A stretch of 64,000 nt of DNA from CAIKMD01 sp963803265 (GCA_963803265.1 CAWDLZ010000022.1:62001-126000), one strand, 5' to 3'. Numbered from the stretch's first letter, positions 26,859 to 37,068 are shown. Notes: generated by a model from the letters alone, not told the origin. Numbers and translations are program-made.

Positions 26859-27941
26859 TTAGATAATTTCTCGCTTCAAGCGCCGCATTGCCGCCTCGAT
26901 CCGGTAATCGAGATGCGGATGCCGTAGCACCTGCCAGCAGAGCGTGTAGCGATCGGTCGCAAAGCTCTCCTTGAGGCGGTTGGCGCCCGCCAGGAAATCG
27001 TAACGCGAGGCGCCCCGTTCGGCGTTAAAGCGGATCGCGAGCGCATGGCTGGCCACGCCGGGCGAGAGCCGCGGATCGCGATCGTCGAACCCGCTCTGAT
27101 AAGCCGAAATCACGCCGTCGCGACGAAAATTATAGAGATAGCCGATCGCCCGTCCGCCCGAAGCAACCTCGAGCATCTGCACCGCACCGGCGGCGAATTC
27201 GCGTTCGATGAGCGCGCGATGAAAGCGCTCGAAATAGGGCGTCGAAAAAGCATGGCGGCGGCGGCGACGCTGCCATGATGCGATGTGAAACGCTTTCATC
27301 GCCAAGAAAAATTCCAGCGCCTCGCCTAAGCTCCGTGCCTCGGTAATCGCAAGCGCACCCGCCTCCTCGTAAGCGCGCAAATTTCGGCGCAGCCGCTGGC
27401 GCGCGGTCCCGCCGAGCAGCGCCGCGATGTCGCCTTCAGCGGCGAGCACGCGGGCGAGATCGACAACGAAGCCCGGTTCCTCTCGCACCTCGTTAAGCAT
27501 GCCGTTCGCAGCGACCGGAAACGAGATACCCGGAAGATGCAGCGCATCGACCGCGGAAGGTTTGTCCGCAACCCAGCCCACCAATCCCGCCATGGCGGCA
27601 GGCTCGTCGCCCACGGCACAGAGAAACCCGTTATGTTCGATGTAGATCGAGTCGAGATCGGGATCGCCCGCGGCATTCAGGAAGAGGCTGCGCGTCGGCA
27701 GAAAGACCAGCCGGCGCGCCGCGCGTTCGGCACCAAGCGCGAGGCCGAGCGTTTGCCCGTCGGCACGAGCGCGTAGCACGAAAGGCGCGATGCCGCGCGG
27801 CAGGGAAGCAAGCCAGGTCCCGATCCATGACCAGGACAGAAAGAATCCGCGCCCGGCGCGGGCTTCAAGCCCGCGCCATTCCGCCTCAAGCGCGTCGGGC
27901 CGCGGCAAGGCCTCGCGCGCGACCGCGACGGCCGGTGCCAC
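26859..27941 (-). CDS. CelD/BcsL-type acetyltransferase (GNAT-like), copy 1
   Basis: 360 residues of the Acetyltransf_6 type, with the FLSWSWIGTWL N-terminal motif (about residues 33-43), the central ARQRLRRNLRAYEEAGAL helix (about 178-195) and the C-terminal GYLYNFRRDGVISAYQSGFD, then YDFLAGANRLKESFATD. The DFLAG.N.LK.SF pattern near the end is characteristic. Relatives help make cellulose, polysaccharide or lipid conjugates by transferring acyl groups. The start is a GTG at 27941, 53 bases from the start of a second member of the family on the other strand. Confidence 0.82.
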   Translation of the reverse strand: MAPAVAVAREALPRPDALEAEWRGLEARAGRGFFLSWSWIGTWLASLPRGIAPFVLRARADGQTLGLALGAERAARRLVFLPTRSLFLNAAGDPDLDSIYIEHNGFLCAVGDEPAAMAGLVGWVADKPSAVDALHLPGISFPVAANGMLNEVREEPGFVVDLARVLAAEGDIAALLGGTARQRLRRNLRAYEEAGALAITEARSLGEALEFFLAMKAFHIASWQRRRRRHAFSTPYFERFHRALIEREFAAGAVQMLEVASGGRAIGYLYNFRRDGVISAYQSGFDDRDPRLSPGVASHALAIRFNAERGASRYDFLAGANRLKESFATDRYTLCWQVLRHPHLDYRIEAAMRRLKREII

Positions 27942-27994
27942 GCTACCCCAATCTCTGCGGTTTCGCGCCGCGCTGGTGTAAGCTCGTCATCGCC

Positions 27995-29062
27995 ATGCCG
28001 TCGCTCGAGAACCCGGACTTTCTCCATTTGCCTGCGCCGGTTGAAGCGCTGTTCCGACGCGCCGCGGAGCGCAGCTTTTTCGCGCTCCCGATCTGGTACC
28101 ACGTCCTATCCCGCTACGGAACGGACAAGGCGTCGTCGAGCCGGCTCTATCTCGACGACGAGACGGCGCCGAGAGTGGCGCTCGTTTGCGCCGAAGGCGC
28201 CGAGCCGCGCCGCCTTGACGGGCTTTCGACCTATTACAGCACCGAACATGGGCCGATCTACGCGCCCGGCGAGCCGGGCCTCTTGGCTGCCCTGGCGCGC
28301 ATCGCGACCACGATCGCTGCCGAGACTCCGGCCTGCCATGCGTTGCAGCTCGCCGGTCTCGATCCCCAGGATGCCGGCTACGCCGCCCTGATCGAGTCGT
28401 TCGCAGGCGCGGGCTGGGCGGTCTTTCCCTATTTCGATTCCGCCACCTGGTACGAGGATACCCGCGGGCTCGATTTCCCGCGCTACCTCGCGGAGCGGCC
28501 CGCGGCGTTACGCAACACCTGGCGCCGGCGCTCTGCCAAGCTCGATGCCTCCGGCGCGGCGAGCGTGATCTTTCATGAGGACACGAAGGAGATTGAATCG
28601 GGCGTCGCCGACTATACCGCGGTCTGTCGCGCCAGTTGGCAAGGCACCGAACCCTATCCCGATTTCATGCCGGCCCTCATGCGCGCAGCGGCCGAGGCCG
28701 GCGCCTTGCGGCTCGGCATCATGCGGCTCGACGGCGCCCCGATCGCGGCGCAAATGTGGATCGTCTGGCGCAGCCGCGCGACCATCTACAAGCTCGCCCA
28801 TGACCGTCATTTCGATGACCTCTCCGTCGGCACGGTGCTGACCATGCGGATGATGGAGCGCGTGCTGGGACGCGACCGCCCCGACGAGATCGATTTCGGG
28901 CGCGGCGACGACGCTTACAAGAAGCTGTGGCTGACGAAACGGCGCGAGCGCTGGGGTCTATTCATCGCCAATCCGCGCACTTTGCGGGGCCTCGCCCTGA
29001 CGCTGCGGGAGCGGGCGGCGGTGTCCTTCAGGCACTGGCGCGGCAAGGTCGGGACCGGGTAA
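27995..29062 (+). CDS. CelD/BcsL-type acetyltransferase (GNAT-like), copy 2
   Basis: 355 residues. The family pattern is visible in LRNTWRRRSAKLDASGAA (about residues 171-188), GIMRLDGAPIAAQMWIVWRS and the terminal EIDFGRGDDAYKKLWLTKRRE. It differs strongly from the neighbour at 26859-27941 in sequence but has the same architecture and is divergent from it. The two genes may act on the same product, or one may be an acyl donor-specific variant. Substrate unknown. The RND pump gene starts 30 bases downstream and could share its transcript. Confidence 0.82.
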   Translation: MPSLENPDFLHLPAPVEALFRRAAERSFFALPIWYHVLSRYGTDKASSSRLYLDDETAPRVALVCAEGAEPRRLDGLSTYYSTEHGPIYAPGEPGLLAALARIATTIAAETPACHALQLAGLDPQDAGYAALIESFAGAGWAVFPYFDSATWYEDTRGLDFPRYLAERPAALRNTWRRRSAKLDASGAASVIFHEDTKEIESGVADYTAVCRASWQGTEPYPDFMPALMRAAAEAGALRLGIMRLDGAPIAAQMWIVWRSRATIYKLAHDRHFDDLSVGTVLTMRMMERVLGRDRPDEIDFGRGDDAYKKLWLTKRRERWGLFIANPRTLRGLALTLRERAAVSFRHWRGKVGTG

Positions 29063-29092
29063 CATCGCCCGCGTCGGGGAGGTGTGTCCGAT

Positions 29093-32000
29093 ATGAAAGG
29101 GTTAGTGCGTTTGTCGCTGCGCCGGCCGTATACGTCGGCGGTGGCGGCGCTGCTCATCCTGCTGATGGGCGGTTTCGCGGTGACCCGGATGATCGTCGAC
29201 ATCTTTCCGATCATCGATATTCCCGTCGTCCTCGTGGCCTGGAACTATCCCGGCCTGTCCGCGACGGACATGGAGCGGCGCGTCGTCCTGCCCAGCGAGC
29301 GCTCCTATGCCCAGAACGTCAACGGCATCGATCACATCGAATCGGAATCGATTCCGAGCACCGGCATCATCAAGCTCTACTTCCAACCCGGATCGGACAT
29401 CGGCGGCGCGATCGCCCAGGTCGAGTCCGCCAACGACTCGATCCTGCGCCAATTGCCGCCCGGGATCACGCCGCCCAACGTCATTCAGTTCAACGCCTCG
29501 AGCGTGCCCATCCTCCAGGTCACGGCGACGAGCAAGACCGTGCCCGAGCAAGTGATTGCCGACTACGCGCTGAACTTCCTGCGCCTCAAGCTGTTCACCG
29601 TGCCCGGACTTGCGATCACCGCGCCCTATGGCGGCATGTTCCGCCAGATACTCGTCCAGCTCGACTCCTCGCGTCTCGAGGCCAAGGGCGTCTCGGCCAC
29701 CGATGTCGTGAGCGCGCTGACCAGCTCCAACGTCACCGTTCCGGCCGGCGTGGCGCACATCGCCGGCCGCGAATACAACGTCGCGCTCAATTCCAGCCCG
29801 CCGACCGTCGATCTCTTCAACCAGCTGCCCCTCGGCATGAGGAACGGCGTTCCGGTCACGCTCGGCGACGTGGCGCATGTCGCCGATACCGCCGGCGTGC
29901 GATCCACCGTCGCTCATATCAATGGCGAGCGCGCGGTCTATCTCCTCATTTTGCGCCATTCGGATGCTTCGACGCTCGCGGTCGTCGATGCGACGCGCGA
30001 TCTCATGCCCGAGATCAAGGCCTCCGCCCCCGACGGCATCGATCTTTCGCTCGATTTCGACCAATCGGTCTTCGTCCGCTCGGCAATATCGAACGTAGTG
30101 CGCGAGGCGGTGATTTCCTCGATCCTCGTGTCGCTGATGATTCTGCTGTTTCTCGGCAGTTGGCGCAGCACCACGATCGTGGCGTTGTCGATCCCGCTGT
30201 CGATATTCGCGGCCATCGTCGGTCTCTTGGTCGCGGGCCAATCGATCAATCTGATGACGCTTGGCGGGCTTGCATTGGCGATCGGCCTCCTCGTGGACAA
30301 CGCCACCGTCACGATCGAGAACATCCATCGCAATCAATCGCTCGGCAAGCCGCTCACGGTGGCGATCCTCGACGGCACCGGCGAGGTCGTGCAGCCGCTC
30401 ACCGTCGCGACCCTCGCCATGTGCATCGTGTTCTTTCCCGTCGTGCTGTTGACCGGGCCGGCACGATTCCTTTTCATCCCCCTCGCCATCACCGTCGTTC
30501 TCGCGCTGTTGGCATCCTTCTTTCTCTCGTTCTCTCTGGTTCCGAGCTTCACCCGCTTTCTCCTGGCCGCGGAAGACCACGCAGCCCCGCCCACGGGCTT
30601 TTTGGGCCGCGCCGGCGCGATGTTCCAGAGCGGATTCGAGCGCTTCCGCGATGGCTATGGGCGCGCCTTGACGCGCACGCTCGACCATCGCGGTTTCGTT
30701 CTGGTCGCGGGCGGACTCCTTCTGGTCGTCAGCGGCGGCTTGGCCACCGTGGTCGGGACCGATTTCTTTCCGATCTCCGATGTCGGTCTCATCAAGCTGC
30801 ATTACCGCGCGCCGATCGGCACCCGTATCGAGGAGACCGAAAAACTCGTCCTGGCCGTCGATAACAAGATCCGCGAGCTCATTCCCCCGGAGGAACTGAA
30901 CACCATCAACGACATCAGCGGCGTGCCCAACGCCTACAATCTTTCCACCGTTCCCTCGGACAATCTCAGCAGCGGCGACGCCGAAATTCTAGTGCAGCTC
31001 AAGTCGCCGCACCGGCCGAGCGTCAACTACATACGGAAGATCCGGGACGAGCTTCCAAAGGATTTTCCAGGCAGCCAGTTCTACTTTCAGAACGCCGATA
31101 TCGTGAGCCAAGTCCTCAATTTCGGCCAATCCGCGCCGATCGACGTGCAAATCCAAGCCGCCGATTTCAATCAGGCCCAGGCGCTGGCGCAAAAGCTTCT
31201 GATGGCGATGCGAATCATTCCCGGGGTGGTCAACTCGCACATCATCGAGTTGCTGAACTATCCGTCGCTGGAGGTCGACGTCGACCGGCTGCGCGCGGCG
31301 GAACTGGGCATCACCCAACAGCAGATCGCGAACAACGTCGCTCGTCGCGCTGTCGTCGAGCCAGCTTACTTCGCCGAATTCGTTCCTCAACCCGATCAAC
31401 AACGTCAATTACAGCGTCTCGGTCATGGTCCCGATCCAGCAGATCGCCACGGTGCCCGAACTCATGGGGATTTCCGTCAGCCAGCCAAATGCGCCCACGC
31501 TCGCAACGGCGACCAGTTCCTTGGCGACCGTGCCCAACGCACCGGTGACACGGCTTGCCGACGTCGCCTCGGTACGGCCGATCACGAGCTTCGAATCCGT
31601 GAACCATTATACCGTGGCGCGAGTCGTCGATGTCGCGGCCAATGTCGACGGTCGCGACCTTGGCGGCGTCGCGAGCGATCTTCATGCCGCGATCGAGAAC
31701 CTCATGAAGGACCAGCCGCTTTCCACTCATATCGATATTCGCGGCCAGAACCAGGTCATGGAAACCTCGTTCCGCAATTTGGGGCTCGGCCTCATTCTCG
31801 CCGTCATTCTGGTCTACGCCCTCCTGGTCATTCTGTTCCAGTCCTGGATCGATCCTTTCATCATCATGATGGCGTTGCCGGGCGCGCTCATTGGCATCAT
31901 CTGGATGCTGGTGCTGACGGGCACGACGATCAACGTCGAAATCTCTCATGGGCGCGATCATGACGGTAGGCATCGCGGTATCGAACTCGATTCTCGTCGT

Positions 32001-32340
32001 GAGCTTCGCCAACGACATCCGCGCACGCGAGAATCTCGATCCGCTGGCCGCTGTCGTCCTCGCCGCCAAGACGCGCCTGCGGCCCATTCTCATGACGGCG
32101 ATGGCGATGATCATCGGCATGATCCCGATGGCGTTGGGCGTCGGCGAGGCCGGCGAGCAGAACGCGCCCCTCGGTCGAGCCGTGATCGGCGGACTGGCTG
32201 CGGCCACGATCGCCACGCTCTTCATCGTGCCGATCATCTACACCTTGTTGCGCCGCAAGCCTCCGACCCTGTATGAACTCGACCGGCGCTTCATCACCGA
32301 GTCCGCGGGAGCGACCGAAGGAGACCGGACCCATGGCTGA
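29093..32340 (+). pseudogene. RND efflux permease (AcrB/HAE1 family), two frameshifts
   Basis: About 1081 residues when repaired, the size of a full RND pump. Signature parts are the first helix (YTSAVAALLILLMGGFAV), porter-domain repeats, LGGLALAIGLLVDNATVTIEN with the proton-relay Asp in helix IV, and the second half GIAVSNSILVVSF. Frameshifts lie near 31340 (one extra base; the restored frame reads TSLVALSSSQLTSPNSFLNP) and near 31942 (one extra A). The ATG at 29093 is ten bases from GGGAGG. A membrane-fusion adaptor gene overlaps the end. In most operons the adaptor precedes the permease; here the order is reversed. The substrate is unknown. Confidence 0.88.
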
Positions 32341-33442
32341 GGGCGGTGGCAAAAAGCGCGTCTATCTGTGGGGCATCCTCGGCGTCGCGGCGGCGGCGAT
32401 CGCCGCCGGCTACATCGTTCATGGCCGCTATGCCGAGGTCGCGAGCGCGCGTATCGCGCTCGAGGCCGATGCCGCGCGCGGGCCGCGCGTGGAGGTCGTA
32501 ACCGTCACCAAGAGCCCCGAGACCCGCGATCTCCGCCTCTTGGGCGATGCGCGGCCATTCACCTCCGTGACGCTGTTCAGCAAGGTTAGCGGCTATCTAA
32601 AGTCCATCTCCGTCGACAAGGGCGATCACGTCAAGGCGGGAGACCTCATCGCCGAAATCGAATCCGCCGAGACCGATGCGCTCTACAACTCCGCGGTCGC
32701 CGATCTCGACAACAAGCGCAAGCTCGCAGAGCGCGACAAAGACTTGCTGACGCGCGGCAACGTGGCGCTTCAGCAGCAGGAACAATCGGACACCAATCTG
32801 CGCATGGCCGAGCAGAACGTCCGGAATCTCGGCACGCTGAAATCCTACGAAACGATCCGCGCGCCTTTCGACGGAACGGTCACGGCGCGCTTTGCCGATC
32901 CGGGCGCGCTGATGCAGTCCGCCACCACCGCCCAAGCCAGCGCGCTGCCGATCATCACCTTGTCCGACAACAGCAAGCTCAGAGTCGCCGTCTATGTCGA
33001 GCAGGGCGACGTGCCTTACGTGCATATCGGCGATCCGGTCGATGTCAGCGACGCCAGCGACCCCAAACGCGGCGTTCACGCCTCGATCAGCCGCACGGCC
33101 GGCGCGCTCAATTCCAAGACGCGCACGCTCTTGGCCGAGATCGACATCGACAACAGCAACAACTTCCTGGTGCCGGGGGCGTTCGTCTATGCGACGCTGC
33201 ACTTGAAAGTGCAAAGCTACCCGCAAATTCCGGTCGGCGCGCTGGTGGTTCGCGGCACCGACAATTTGGTCGTCGCCGTCGCCGATGACGGCATGGTTAG
33301 CTTCCGCCCGGTCCAGTTGGCCGGAACGGACGGCACCAATGTCACCATCGCCAATGGCATTCAGGCCGGTGATCGCGTCGCGGTCAACGTTCCCAACGAA
33401 GTCGGCGACGGCACCCGCATCCAGCCGGTGGTCGCCAAATAA
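32333..33442 (+). CDS. RND efflux periplasmic adaptor (membrane fusion protein)
   Basis: 369 residues. An N-terminal anchor (VYLWGILGVAAAAIAAGYIV) precedes the barrel-sandwich domain (SVTLFSKVSGYLKSISVDKG, then VKAGDLIAEIES) and a coiled-coil hairpin (ALYNSAVADLDNKRKLAERD to QQQEQSDTNLRMAEQNV). Next come the lipoyl return strand (YETIRAPFDGTVTARFADPG) and beta barrel (RVAVYVEQGDVPYVHIGD). It joins the RND permease to an outer-membrane channel. The ATG overlaps the permease stop by eight bases and is preceded by a GAAGGAG site. No TolC-type gene is nearby. Confidence 0.88.
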   Translation: MAEGGGKKRVYLWGILGVAAAAIAAGYIVHGRYAEVASARIALEADAARGPRVEVVTVTKSPETRDLRLLGDARPFTSVTLFSKVSGYLKSISVDKGDHVKAGDLIAEIESAETDALYNSAVADLDNKRKLAERDKDLLTRGNVALQQQEQSDTNLRMAEQNVRNLGTLKSYETIRAPFDGTVTARFADPGALMQSATTAQASALPIITLSDNSKLRVAVYVEQGDVPYVHIGDPVDVSDASDPKRGVHASISRTAGALNSKTRTLLAEIDIDNSNNFLVPGAFVYATLHLKVQSYPQIPVGALVVRGTDNLVVAVADDGMVSFRPVQLAGTDGTNVTIANGIQAGDRVAVNVPNEVGDGTRIQPVVAK

Positions 33443-33670
33443 GTAACGGAATTTGGCGCAAGAGGGTCGATGCCGCGCCGCACAATGGCGCCACGACGCG
33501 GGTTACCAACCGGGTTGCTTTTGGCCAAGCGCATACTATCTTGTTCCAGTCAACTCGCTTTGGGTCGGCCTCGTCATCATGCTCCCAATTGAGCCCCACC
33601 CGGTCCCATCCAAATCGACGTCTGATCCGGCGCGCAAGGGCGCGCCGGGCGAAATCTTCGGGAGGACCCC

Positions 33671-33877
33671 ATGCCCACGGGTACGGTCAAGTGGTTCAAC
33701 GCCGCTAAGGGATACGGCTTTATTCAACCGGATGACGGCTCGAAGGATGTGTTCGTTCACATCTCGGCGGTGGAGCGCGCCGGCATGGCGAGCTTGCGCG
33801 AGGGCCAGCATTTGAGCTTCGAGCTCGAGCGCGGCCCGCAGGGAAAAACCAACGCAACCAATCTCAAGGCGCAGTGA
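33671..33877 (+). CDS. Cold-shock protein (CspA family)
   Basis: 68 residues, one cold-shock domain. The two RNA-binding motifs are GTVKWFNAAKGYGFI (RNP-1) and DVFVHIS (RNP-2). The protein binds single-stranded RNA and DNA and melts structure, especially after cold shock. About 225 bases without a gene lie upstream, which is enough for the long leader typical of cold-shock mRNAs. A strong terminator directly follows. Confidence 0.92.
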   Translation: MPTGTVKWFNAAKGYGFIQPDDGSKDVFVHISAVERAGMASLREGQHLSFELERGPQGKTNATNLKAQ

Positions 33878-33881
33878 TCGA

Positions 33882-33907
33882 GGGGCGACTCCCGTCGCCC
33901 CCTTTTT
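33882..33907 (+). terminator. Intrinsic terminator of the cold-shock gene
   Basis: GGGGCGAC at 33882-33889 pairs perfectly with GTCGCCCC at 33894-33901 around a TCCC loop and is followed by CTTTTT. It begins four bases after the cspA-type stop codon. Confidence 0.9.
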
Positions 33908-33925
33908 GTCCGCGAAGGAGCGGCT

Positions 33926-34205
33926 TTGGTAAAAGAAGAATCTTCTCGAATTCGACGGCGTCGTGACCGAGCTTCTGCCCGACGCACGGTTCCGCGTCCG
34001 TCTCGATAACGGCCACGAGACGCTGGCCTATACCTCGGGCAAGATGAAAAAGAACCGCATCCGCATTCTCGCCGGGGATCGGGTAACGCTCGAGATGACG
34101 CCCTACGACCTGACGAAGGGGCGAATCAATTTCCGCCACAAGGACGAGCGCGCCGCGCTCGTGCCGGCGCCGCGGGCGCGACCGATGATGCCGCGCCGCC
34201 GCTAG
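33926..34205 (+). pseudogene. infA: Translation initiation factor IF-1, frameshifted near the start
   Basis: An S1-fold protein, 92 residues when repaired. The core reads LLEFDGVVTELLPDARFRVR and then LAYTSGKMKKNRIRI, followed by GDRVTLEMTPYDLTKGRINF; the length and ends match alphaproteobacterial IF-1, with a short basic tail PRARPMMPRRR. A TTG start at 33926, five bases behind GAAGGAG, encodes VKEE. One extra T near 33941 then breaks the frame before LLEFD. IF-1 is essential, so this break in an otherwise perfect gene points to sequence error. If the base is real, only an internal GTG start at 33963 remains and the first strand would be lost. Confidence 0.88.
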
Positions 34206-34232
34206 CGTAGCAGCTGACGTGCGAAGCAAAAC

Positions 34233-35207
34233 CTAGGCCGGCACCAGCAGATGAACCGAGAATAGGCTCTCCGCATCGGTCCAGCACCGGAGCGGACGAA
34301 ACCCGGCTCGCGACGCCAGGCGCTGGAATTCGGGCACCGAGTATTTCCAGGAATCCTCGGTGTGGATGCGCTCACCGGCGGCAAAGCGAAAGCGTCGGCC
34401 GGAGACAGTCACGATCTGATCGGCAAGACTTCGAATGTAAATCTCGATGCGCCCCAAGCGCGCGTTATAGGACGCGTCATGCGCGAACCGCGCGAGATCG
34501 AAATCGCCGCCCAGCTCGCGGTTGATCCGGGTCAGCAGGTTGAGGCTGAACGCCGCGGTCACGCCTTGCGCGTCGTTATAGGCGTCGTGCAGGCGCCGGG
34601 CATCCTTCTTGAGATCGACGCCCACCAGCATCGCGCCATCGGCGCCGACGATGCGCCGACAACCGGTGAGGAAATCCACGGCCCCCGGGGGATCGAGATT
34701 GCCGATGGTCGAGCCCGGAAAGAAACCGAGCCGCCTGCCCCCGTCCGAATCCGGCAGTTCCGGCAGATCGAAGGGCCGCATGTAATCGGCGCAAACCGCG
34801 ACCACCGCTAGGCCTGGAAACCGTGACGCCAGAGCGTTCGCAGCCTGCACCAGCGCTTCGCGCGAAATGTCGATCGCGACATAGGCCGAGGGCTCCGCCA
34901 GCGCCGACAGCAGCAAGCGCACCTTGCGCGACGAGCCGCTGCCGAATTCGATCAGCTGGCAACGCGGTCCCATCAAGCCGGCGATTTCGCCGGCCGATTC
35001 GCCGATGATCGCCCGCTCGGTCCGGGTCGGATAATATTCCGGCAGCTCGCAGATCGCTTCGAACAGCATCGAGCCGCGGGCGTCATAAAGGAACCGGCAC
35101 GGAACTTCCTTGAAGTGCCGGCTCAAGCCATCGAGTACGCAATCGCGGAAGCCGCCGACTTCCGGTTCGAAATCGTGAAACTCCGCGCGCTCGGCCTTCT
35201 GGGTCAT
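34233..35207 (-). CDS. egtD: L-histidine N-alpha-methyltransferase EgtD
   Basis: 324 residues. The family block PCRFLYDARGSMLFEAICELPEYY is seen around residues 37-60, followed by the SAM-binding region LIEFGSGSSRKVRLLLSA and the MLVGVDLKKD and YNARLGRIEIYI segments. EgtD trimethylates histidine to hercynine with SAM, the first step of ergothioneine synthesis. It follows egtB with a four-base overlap (ATGA) in one operon. Confidence 0.9.
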   Translation of the reverse strand: MTQKAERAEFHDFEPEVGGFRDCVLDGLSRHFKEVPCRFLYDARGSMLFEAICELPEYYPTRTERAIIGESAGEIAGLMGPRCQLIEFGSGSSRKVRLLLSALAEPSAYVAIDISREALVQAANALASRFPGLAVVAVCADYMRPFDLPELPDSDGGRRLGFFPGSTIGNLDPPGAVDFLTGCRRIVGADGAMLVGVDLKKDARRLHDAYNDAQGVTAAFSLNLLTRINRELGGDFDLARFAHDASYNARLGRIEIYIRSLADQIVTVSGRRFRFAAGERIHTEDSWKYSVPEFQRLASRAGFRPLRCWTDAESLFSVHLLVPA

Positions 35208-36496
35208 AAATCCTCCGCGAGCCGGATGCCGCCGAACGCCCAGCGCGATCCCGGCGGGAAAAAGTTACGATAGCTGAGGCGCACATGGCCCTCGGGCGTC
35301 ACCGCCGCCCCGCCGCGCAGCACCATCTGATTCGCCATGAACTTGCCGTTGTATTCGCCGATCGTGCCTTGCGGCGGGCGATAGCCGGGATAGGCCGTGT
35401 AGGGGCTTGCCGTCCATTCCCAGACATCGCCGATCATCTGCTGCAATGCCGAACCGTTCGGTGCCGCGACCATGGGATGAAACACGCCGCGATCCAGCAA
35501 GTTCCCGGTCATCGCGACATTGACCTCCTCCGCCGCCGCTTCCCACTCGGCCTCCAGCGGCAGACGCTTTCCGGCCCAGCGCGCGAATGCATCGGCCTCG
35601 TAAAAGCTGACATGGACCGCGGGCTCTTCGGCGACGAGCGGACGCCTCCCGGCCAGGGTAAAAATCGTCCACGCGCCGTCTTCGCCGCGCCAATAAAGGG
35701 GCGCGTCCCAGTTCTCTCGCTGCACGGCCGCCCAGCCATCGGACAGCCACAACTCGGGCCGGCGATAGCCGCCATCGGCGATGAAGTCGAGATATTCGCC
35801 GCAGGTGACGAGGCGCGAGGCGACACCGAAATCCACGAGCCAGACCTTGTGGCGCGGCGCCTCGTTATCGAAGGCAAAGCCATTGCTGCCATAGCCGATC
35901 TCGCGCAAGCCGCCGGCGAACGCGACGAACGACACGGGCGAGGCCCCACGGCGCTCCCCTCGCGGCGCGTCGCGATAGGCCGGTTGCAGCGGATTGATCG
36001 CGAGAACGTGCTTGATGTCCATCAGGATGAGCTCCTGATGCTGCTCTTCGTGATTGAGACCGAGCTCGAACAACGGCGCGATCTCGCGCCACGACGCCGC
36101 GCTGGCATCGGCAATGAGATCCTCCATCGCTCGATCGACATGCGCGCGGTACTGCGCGATCTCCGCGACGCCCGGCCGCGACAGCAGCCCGCGCGCGGGC
36201 CGAGGATGGCGCGCGCCCGCGCCCTCGTAATAGGAGTTGAACAAGTAGCCGTAACCGGGATGGAAGACGGCCGTCTCGGGCGCGAAATCCCGCAGGATGA
36301 AATTTTCGAAGAACCAGCTGGTATGAGCGCGGTGCCACTTGGTCGGGCTGGCGTCGCTCATGGATTGGATGGTCTGATCCTCGGGCGATAGAGGCGCCGC
36401 CAGGGCCTCGGTACGCGCCCGCACCGTGCGATAGCGGGCCAGCGCGGCATCCCGGTCGCCGCCAAATCTGGCGGCTGTCCCTGCCGAGAGGTTCAT
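35204..36496 (-). CDS. egtB: Ergothioneine biosynthesis sulfoxide synthase EgtB
   Basis: 430 residues from the ATG at 36496. An N-terminal DinB-type four-helix domain carries the iron ligands in KWHRAHTSWFFE (about residues 53-64) and LNHEEQHQELILMDIKH (about 150-166). The C-terminal formylglycine-generating-enzyme-like domain has SFYEADAFARWAGKRLPLEAEWE and the WEWTASPYTAYPGY segment. EgtB couples hercynine with a thiol (cysteine or gamma-glutamylcysteine) and oxygen at a non-haem iron. No egtC is adjacent, which suggests the egtB/egtD two-gene type. Confidence 0.9.
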   Translation of the reverse strand: MNLSAGTAARFGGDRDAALARYRTVRARTEALAAPLSPEDQTIQSMSDASPTKWHRAHTSWFFENFILRDFAPETAVFHPGYGYLFNSYYEGAGARHPRPARGLLSRPGVAEIAQYRAHVDRAMEDLIADASAASWREIAPLFELGLNHEEQHQELILMDIKHVLAINPLQPAYRDAPRGERRGASPVSFVAFAGGLREIGYGSNGFAFDNEAPRHKVWLVDFGVASRLVTCGEYLDFIADGGYRRPELWLSDGWAAVQRENWDAPLYWRGEDGAWTIFTLAGRRPLVAEEPAVHVSFYEADAFARWAGKRLPLEAEWEAAAEEVNVAMTGNLLDRGVFHPMVAAPNGSALQQMIGDVWEWTASPYTAYPGYRPPQGTIGEYNGKFMANQMVLRGGAAVTPEGHVRLSYRNFFPPGSRWAFGGIRLAEDL

Positions 36497-36713
36497 GCCG
36501 TTGCGCTCCCATCGAACTTGCCCACCGCGCCGGCGAGCCGCTATTTTACCGTGCATTCTTGCAGAATTCGGCGCGACTGGCGAGACCGTCCCATCGAAGA
36601 GGATCATGACAATGAGAGGGCGAAGTAAAGCCATCCGATTGCGGGGCGCCTTGCCGCGCCGGCGCCGGTCATGGCTGGCGGTTCAGCAGGTTACGTGATC
36701 GGCCGAGCGAGTG

Positions 36714-37049
36714 ATGGAGCCACGCCTCAAGACCAGCCTCATCGTTCAAGCCGCGCTCAGGGTCTCGACCCAGAACGCGATTCCGATGGTGGTGACGCGG
36801 CGCGGCGACCGCGATGCCGGCAGCATCCTCGTCAAGATCAATCGCCTCGATCTCGGCTGTGTCGTTCTCGTCCAGACCCGTACCCCCAACGGCGAACTCG
36901 CTTGGCTCAAGGCCACCGGTGACCAGCCCGTCGAGGAGCAGACCGCCGAAGCCTATATCGCCCGCCAGATCAAGCGCGATCCCGATCTCTGGGTCATCGA
37001 GATCGAGGACCGCGCCGGCCGGCCCGTTTTCGAGGGACGGATTGTGTGA
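36714..37049 (+). CDS. DUF1491 family protein
   Basis: 111 residues, a compact family almost confined to alphaproteobacteria. Typical pieces are EPRLKTSLIVQAALRVS at the start, VVTRRGDRDAGSILVKINR (about residues 25-43) and ARQIKRDPDLWVIEIEDR near the end. No catalytic motif is known and the function is not established. The ATG at 36714 has a weak ribosome binding site; GTG at 36711 is equally possible. It faces away from the ergothioneine genes. Confidence 0.82.
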   Translation: MEPRLKTSLIVQAALRVSTQNAIPMVVTRRGDRDAGSILVKINRLDLGCVVLVQTRTPNGELAWLKATGDQPVEEQTAEAYIARQIKRDPDLWVIEIEDRAGRPVFEGRIV

Positions 37050-37068
37050 TGGCGCGTGCTTGGCGCGC

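Noticed and set aside
29082..29092. GTG at 29084 as the RND permease start
   Set aside because: It lies one base from the ribosome binding site; the ATG at 29093 has correct spacing.
36495..36698. Plus-strand frame opposite the egtB start
   Set aside because: Low-complexity arginine-rich translation with no ribosome binding site; a shadow of the region upstream of egtB.
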